From the NCBI RefSeq assembly GCF_001611675.1, contig NZ_CP014766.1:4340001-4404000 (forward strand): DNA of 64,000 nt. The letters are read 5' to 3'. The stretch comes from Pontibacter akesuensis. GTDB taxonomy: Bacteria > Bacteroidota > Bacteroidia > Cytophagales > Hymenobacteraceae. The notes beneath the pieces were generated by a model. It did not search any database. It was not told the origin of the DNA and saw only the letters and a list, made by a program, of their open reading frames with translations. The position numbers and the translations under genes are program-made. Of this stretch, positions 60,047 through 64,000 are shown one piece after another. Position 1 is the stretch's first letter. Every line of letters starts with the position of its first letter.

Positions 60047-61912
60047 ATGAACAAAATCAGATTTGACGAGCTTCCGCTATCGCCGGAAGTCCAGCGAGCC
60101 ATCGCTGACATGGGTTTCGAAGAGGCTTCACCCATTCAAACAGAAGCTATTCCTGTTGTTTTAGAAGGCAGAGACATTATTGGCCAGGCCCAGACGGGTA
60201 CTGGTAAAACCGCTGCTTTCGGTATTCCAACCATCGAGGGAATTGACCAGAACGACAGAAGCGTACAGGCGCTTATTCTTTGCCCCACGCGTGAGCTGGC
60301 CATTCAGGTTTCCGGAGAAATCCAGAAGCTGGCTAAGTATAAGCAAGGCATTAGTGTTGTTCCGATTTATGGCGGACAGCCGTACGAGCGCCAGTTGCGC
60401 GCGCTAAAGCAGGGTGTTCAGATTGTAATCGGTACGCCGGGCCGTGTAATGGACCACATCGAGCGTGGTACGCTTGTGCTAGACAAAGTAAGAAAGATTA
60501 TACTTGACGAAGCGGACGAAATGCTGGACATGGGCTTCCGTGAAGACATTGAGTTTGTACTGGAGCGTATCCCTAAAGATCGCCAGACAATCTTCTTCTC
60601 GGCCACCATGTCAAAGCCAATCATGGAAATGACCAAGCGTTACCAGACAGATCCTGTTCTGGTAAAGGTGGTACACCAGGAGCTGACCGTAACCAACATT
60701 GACCAATCATACTTTGAGGTACGTAACAGCGCTAAGCCGGAAGTGCTTTCGCGCTTGATCGACATGTACAACCTCAAATCAGCCATTATCTTCTGTAACA
60801 CGAAGCGCATGGTGGATGAACTGGTATCGGGCCTGCAGGCACGTGGCTATTTTGCAGATGCCCTGCACGGTGATTTGAACCAAAACCAGCGTACGAACGT
60901 GATGAACAAGTTCCGCAACGGCACGCTGGAAATACTGGTAGCAACTGACGTAGCTGCCCGTGGACTGGACGTGGAGAATGTGGAAGCCGTTATTAATTAC
61001 GACCTGCCGCAGGACGAAGAGTCTTACGTACACCGCATTGGCCGTACAGGCCGTGCCGGTAAGTCCGGTAAAGCCTTCTCATTTGTAGGTGGCCGTTCTG
61101 ACGGGTACAAGATCAAGGACATCATGCGGTATACCAAGGCGAAGATTGTGCTGCAGCAGGTACCGTCGTTGGAAGATGTAAATGAGATCCGCACGAACAT
61201 GTTCTTCGATAAAGTGAAGGAAGTGCTGGAGAAAGGATCACTTGCCAAGAACGTGTCCCGCATCGAACGTTTTGTGAACGAGACAGATGGCTACACGCCG
61301 CTTGATATCGCAGCTGCCCTCTTGAAAATGAGCCTGAAAGAGGCGAAGGCAAAGGAGAAAGGCGCTGAAGCTGAGAAAGGCCTACGTGCCACGAAAGACG
61401 GCATGGATCGCCTTTTCATTACAATCGGCAAAAAAGACCAGGTACACCCGCGTGACCTGATCGACCTGCTGTCGCAGAACACCAGCATTCCGGAAGGACG
61501 TGTGGGCGATATTGACCTGTACGACAAGTTCAGCTTTGTGGAAGTGCCAACGGAGTATACTGCTGAGATCGTTTCCAGCATGAGCCGCTTCGAATACGAA
61601 GGCCGTTCTGTGGTGATTGAAAAGTCAGAGAAGAAAGGTACGCGTGAAGGCAAGGAAGGCGGAGAAGACTTCGGCTTTAGCAGTAGAGAAGGTGGTGATC
61701 GTGGTGCCCGAGGCAGAAGCGGCGGCGGTAGCTTCCGTGACAGAGACCGTGGTGACCGTGGCGGCGACCGTAGAGGTGGCGGCGGATTCCGTGGTGGAGA
61801 CGGTGGTGGCGACCGCAGAGGTGGCGGCGGCTTCCGTGATAGAGACGGTGGTGGTGACCGCAGAGGCGGCAGCAACGGTGGCGGCGGCGGTTTCCGCAAA
61901 AGAAGATTTTAA
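60047..61912 (+). CDS. deaD: DEAD-box RNA helicase (DeaD/CsdA type) with RGG tail
   Basis: A 621-residue RNA helicase. N-terminal core: PIQTEAIPVVLEGRD (Q motif), AQTGTGKTA, PTRELA, TPGRVMDHIE, DEAD, SAT. Second domain: ATDVAARGLD and HRIGRTGRAG. A helical dimerisation part (about 390-450) and a DbpA-type RNA-binding domain (about 460-535, VHPRDLIDLLSQ to EGRSVVIEKSE) follow. The last 80 residues are an RGG-type tail with repeated GGDRRGGGGFR units. Probably involved in ribosome assembly and RNA turnover in the cold. Confidence 0.95.
   Translation: MNKIRFDELPLSPEVQRAIADMGFEEASPIQTEAIPVVLEGRDIIGQAQTGTGKTAAFGIPTIEGIDQNDRSVQALILCPTRELAIQVSGEIQKLAKYKQGISVVPIYGGQPYERQLRALKQGVQIVIGTPGRVMDHIERGTLVLDKVRKIILDEADEMLDMGFREDIEFVLERIPKDRQTIFFSATMSKPIMEMTKRYQTDPVLVKVVHQELTVTNIDQSYFEVRNSAKPEVLSRLIDMYNLKSAIIFCNTKRMVDELVSGLQARGYFADALHGDLNQNQRTNVMNKFRNGTLEILVATDVAARGLDVENVEAVINYDLPQDEESYVHRIGRTGRAGKSGKAFSFVGGRSDGYKIKDIMRYTKAKIVLQQVPSLEDVNEIRTNMFFDKVKEVLEKGSLAKNVSRIERFVNETDGYTPLDIAAALLKMSLKEAKAKEKGAEAEKGLRATKDGMDRLFITIGKKDQVHPRDLIDLLSQNTSIPEGRVGDIDLYDKFSFVEVPTEYTAEIVSSMSRFEYEGRSVVIEKSEKKGTREGKEGGEDFGFSSREGGDRGARGRSGGGSFRDRDRGDRGGDRRGGGGFRGGDGGGDRRGGGGFRDRDGGGDRRGGSNGGGGGFRKRRF
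61680..61900 (+). repeat. Gly/Arg-coding imperfect tandem repeats in the helicase tail
   Basis: Repeats of about 30 to 45 bp encode GGDRRGGGGFR-type units (GGDRGGDRRGGGGF, GGDGGGDRRGGGGF, RDGGGDRRGG). They keep open frames on several strands, giving false reading frames there. Confidence 0.8.
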
Positions 61913-61999
61913 TTCTTCAATTTCCTGAAACATCGGCAGTTTTATGCCGTATACTATAGTATTACAGCTAAAGAAGTATAAAACCTTCGGAAGCAAAAG

Positions 62000-62029
62000 A
62001 AAAGGCCGACTTGAAACGTCGGCCTTTTT
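62000..62029 (+). terminator. Terminator of the DEAD helicase gene
   Basis: AAAAGGCCGAC pairs with GTCGGCCTTTT around a short loop, followed by T's. It lies about 90 bp after the stop. Confidence 0.8.
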
Positions 62030-62137
62030 GATTTTAAGAAATATTCTCTGCAGACAAACCTTCTGCAGCAGCAGCCCGTAATAAGGGTATCATAAAAAGG
62101 TTGGAAGATTACGCTGGCTGCTTCGGTAGCAAGCTTT

Positions 62138-62177
62138 AACAAGGGTAGCATCAGACGGATGCTACCCTTGTTGTTTT
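62138..62177 (+). terminator. Second hairpin terminator, 15-bp stem
   Basis: AACAAGGGTAGCATC (62138-62152) pairs exactly with GATGCTACCCTTGTT (62158-62172), loop AGACG, followed by GTTTTTC. It is the second of three hairpins in a gene-free 337-bp stretch (61913-62249). Confidence 0.75.
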
Positions 62178-62205
62178 TCAGTCGAAACCGAAATAACACA
62201 AAAAA

Positions 62206-62229
62206 AGGGTACCCGTGAGGACACCCTTT
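62206..62229 (-). terminator. Terminator of the DUF2383 gene
   Basis: AAAGGGT pairs with ACCCTTT; on the minus strand it is followed by a run of T. It lies about 20 bp after the stop at 62250. Confidence 0.6.
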
Positions 62230-62249
62230 GTGAATATAAACTTACGATT

Positions 62250-62705
62250 TTACTTATTCTGCTTCGCCTGGTCGCGTAATGAGCGAATATGGTCATGTGC
62301 GCTTTTAACATCGCGGTACTGCTGTTCCACAATTGGCTTCAAGTCACCAGGCAGGTTTTTATCCAACGCTTCCTTGTAAGCTTTCACAGCATAATCTTCG
62401 CCACGCTCACACTCATCCAGCACTTTTGCCCTGTCTTTTGAGGATAGAGCCGACTTGATGTCAATCCAGGCGCGGTGTACCGTACCTTCTATAGAGCTTG
62501 ACTCATCGTCGGTTTTGCCCATTTTGTGCAACTGGTCCTGCAATTCAGTGATCATGCTGTCGCGCTGCACGGCATACTTACGAAACAGCTCTTTCAGGTC
62601 CTGGTCTTCTACGTCTTCAGCAGCAGTTTTATAACCCTTCGCGCCATCCTTGCAACGTTCGATCAGGTGGTGTACTGTATTAAATACTTCTTTGTTATTT
62701 TCCAT
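62250..62705 (-). CDS. PA2169 family four-helix-bundle protein (DUF2383)
   Basis: A 151-residue ferritin-like four-helix protein of the PA2169/DUF2383 family: VFNTVHHLIERCKDGAKGYK, LKELFRKYAVQRDSMITEL, AWIDIKSALSSKDRAKVLDECERGEDYAV (shown here as key parts AWIDIKSAL and LDECERGEDYAV) and VEQQYRDVKSAHDHIRSLRD. The conserved E/H positions that could bind metal are in these helices. Members are often stress-induced; the function is unknown. The ATG at 62705 (MENNKEVF) matches the family start; 62717 is an alternative. Confidence 0.88.
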   Translation of the reverse strand: MENNKEVFNTVHHLIERCKDGAKGYKTAAEDVEDQDLKELFRKYAVQRDSMITELQDQLHKMGKTDDESSSIEGTVHRAWIDIKSALSSKDRAKVLDECERGEDYAVKAYKEALDKNLPGDLKPIVEQQYRDVKSAHDHIRSLRDQAKQNK

Positions 62706-62785
62706 AGTTTTAAGCATATATGTTTCTGTATGCCTTCATACTGCTATGGTTTATTTTTTGTTGCCGATAAGGTGTTTCTGCCAAA

Positions 62786-64000
62786 CTACATGCTTTTACT
62801 AGCCATATGCCTGCCCGCGAGATAGCCGGTGGTCCAAGCGGCCTGAAAGTTAAACCCACCCGTTATTCCGTCTACATCCAGCACCTCGCCAGCGAAGTAC
62901 AAGCCCGGTACCAAGCGGCTTTCCATGGTCTTCATGTTCACCTGGCCTAGCTCAATGCCACCGCAGGTAACAAACTCCTCTTTAAAAGTGGTCTTTCCGA
63001 TAACCTCCACCGGCAGGCGAAGCAGCGCTTCCAAAAGTTTGTTTGTGTTCTTGCCGGGCAAGTCAGCCCACTTAACCTCCTCCTGTATTTCGGCCAGTTG
63101 CGTTAGTCCGCGCCACAGGCGTTGCGGCAGGCCAAACAGTGGATTGCTGCTGACAGTCTTCTTCGGGTGCGCCTGGCGGTACTGCAGCAACTGCTCCCGC
63201 AGGCTCTCCTCTGTTTCGTCCGGCAGCCAGTTGATGAGTGCGGTAAAGGTATATTTCTGCTCGAAGAAATGGCGCGCGCCCCAAGCGGAAAGCTTCAGAA
63301 CAGCCGGACCGGAGTAGCCCCAGTGGGTTATGAGCAAAGGCCCTTCGTACGCCAGTTTCTGTCCGGCAATCCGCACCAGCGCCCGTGGCACGGAAACGCC
63401 CATTAAATCTTTGAGGGGAGAGGAAGGCACGTTGAACGTGAAAAGCGAAGGCACCGGCTCCTGGATGGAATGCCCGAGTTTTTGCAACCAGGTATAGCCC
63501 TGGCTTTTCGGGCTGCCGCCAGTGCATACCAGTACCTGCTGTGCCTTTAGGCTGCTTCCTCCAGACAACTGAAGTATAAAGTATGGCTCCTCACCCGGTA
63601 CATGCTCTATACTTTCCACACCGGTGCTGGTTCTTATCTCCACGCCCACACGGCTAGCCTCCTGTATTAAACAATTCACAATCGTTTCGGAAGTGTTAGT
63701 TACAGGAAACATACGGCCATCAGCCTCCGCCTTTAGCGGCACGCCCCGCTGCGCAAACCAGTTTACCGTTTCCTGCGCACCAAAAATCTTAAAAGCCTCT
63801 TTCAGCTGTTTCGCCCCACGTGGGTAGTGCTGCGAAAAAACGGTAGGCGCAAAGCAATTATGAGTCACGTTGCAGCGGCCACCGCCGGATACGCGCACCT
63901 TTGCCAGCAGCTTGCTTGTCTTCTCCAGCAGCAGCACCCTGGCTGCCGGGTTTGCTTCCGCACACGTTATTGCCCCAAAAAAGCCGGCAGCTCCACCGCC
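62786..64000 (-). CDS. BaiN/HI0933-type flavoprotein, 5' end cut by the window
   Basis: The C-terminal 404 residues of an NAD(P)/FAD-dependent oxidoreductase of the HI0933/aminoacetone oxidase-like family. The first residues in the window, GGGAAGFFGAITCAEANP, are the FAD-binding glycine loop, so only a few residues are missing beyond position 64000. Family blocks: VRVSGGGRCNVTHN, GGCSPKSQGYTWLQKLGH-like (GGSPKSQGYTWLQKLGH), LLITHWGYSGPAVLKLSAW, VTCGGIELGQVNMKTMESR and GLYFAGEVLDVDGITGGFN. The GTG at 63935-63937 is an internal valine codon, not a start. Confidence 0.93.
   Translation of the reverse strand, partial: GGGAAGFFGAITCAEANPAARVLLLEKTSKLLAKVRVSGGGRCNVTHNCFAPTVFSQHYPRGAKQLKEAFKIFGAQETVNWFAQRGVPLKAEADGRMFPVTNTSETIVNCLIQEASRVGVEIRTSTGVESIEHVPGEEPYFILQLSGGSSLKAQQVLVCTGGSPKSQGYTWLQKLGHSIQEPVPSLFTFNVPSSPLKDLMGVSVPRALVRIAGQKLAYEGPLLITHWGYSGPAVLKLSAWGARHFFEQKYTFTALINWLPDETEESLREQLLQYRQAHPKKTVSSNPLFGLPQRLWRGLTQLAEIQEEVKWADLPGKNTNKLLEALLRLPVEVIGKTTFKEEFVTCGGIELGQVNMKTMESRLVPGLYFAGEVLDVDGITGGFNFQAAWTTGYLAGRHMASKSM

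Larger units (their letters stand above)
858..63616. repeat. Dispersed over-represented heptamer AAGTATA / TATACTT
   Basis: The heptamer AAGTATA or its complement TATACTT occurs again and again across the window, in genes on both strands, in several reading frames and between genes. A hand count gives roughly 85 to 90 sites, where about 8 would be expected for a random 7-mer on two strands of 64 kb. The two orientations are about equally frequent. Examples start near 1170, 3538, 6052, 12661, 18607, 25321, 30180, 41944, 50585 and 61974. Two sites (near 858 and 1840) are the full palindrome AAGTATACTT. Stretches with none include about 30.3-34.1 kb and 44.3-48.9 kb. The near variant AAGTATG is also common. 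The count was made by eye. Confidence 0.8.

Noticed and set aside
61617..61996. Ala/Val/Thr-rich open frames on both strands at the helicase tail
   Set aside because: By-product of the Gly/Arg-coding repeats, which lack stops in other frames.
1..64000. tRNA genes, CRISPR arrays, transposases and phage genes
   Set aside because: I looked for T-loop-like GTTCRA sequences, regularly spaced repeats and transposase or integrase motifs and found none that hold up.

Overview
The window is one uninterrupted piece of chromosome from a member of the Bacteroidota, most likely the order Cytophagales, family Hymenobacteraceae, close to Pontibacter. This placement is inference from protein character: TonB receptors with CarboxypepD_reg plugs, DUF4369/TlpA lipoproteins, DUF4377 and DUF4625 lipoproteins, and a bacteriophytochrome kinase with a HNLRSP H-box. 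It is also supported by about ten -7 elements of the Bacteroidetes type TAnnTTTG. The base composition is near 50% GC. I see no rRNA, tRNA, CRISPR array, insertion sequence, integrase or phage gene. Gene density is high and the genes are mostly housekeeping.

Layout. 0-7.6 kb: a small unknown protein, tRNA pseudouridine synthase TruC, two small unknown proteins, a degenerate GIY-YIG protein, a cation efflux transporter with a ketopantoate reductase, the CstA transporter, and a MerR regulator followed by dprA. 7.7-13.2 kb: alaS, gatB and a thioredoxin-like lipoprotein, all on +. 13.2-18.6 kb: a psi-like protein with a hotdog thioesterase, isoaspartyl methyltransferase, riboflavin synthase, a small encapsulated-ferritin-family protein without an encapsulin, DoxX, a TRIC-type channel and small lipoproteins. 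18.6-30.1 kb: a TonB receptor with a metalloregulator-like operator, a sirtuin divergent from a P-loop kinase, an aminotransferase, an M2 peptidase, RmuC, a DbpA-like helicase and an AI-2E-type permease. 30.3-43.9 kb: a large outer-membrane receptor, DUF2062, an OmpA lipoprotein, an Ada-like repair protein, two tandem TPR paralogues, a Xre-RES toxin-antitoxin pair, a phosphodiesterase, a beta-barrel protein, a beta-CASP hydrolase and small proteins. 44-49 kb: cell-wall amidase, M48 peptidase with a polyglutamine tract, aldo/keto reductase and a lipoprotein. 49.1-58.7 kb: AddB-like and AddA-like recombination subunits enclosing a small membrane protein, a VOC protein and a bacteriophytochrome kinase. 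58.8-64 kb: an unknown protein with a possible tubulin-like fold, a cold-shock-type DEAD helicase with an RGG tail, a DUF2383 protein, and a flavoprotein cut by the window end.

DNA handling is a recurring theme (DprA, RmuC, AddA/AddB, Ada-like, a psi-like candidate, two DEAD helicases), but these genes are scattered and do not form one operon.

The observations I would follow first are: the ferritin-like protein with a full EncFtn metal site but no shell gene or targeting tail; the heptamer AAGTATA/TATACTT, far more frequent than chance on both strands; the psi-like protein; the operator over the TonB receptor promoter; and the possible tubulin-fold relic. I did not find a clearly new multi-gene system.
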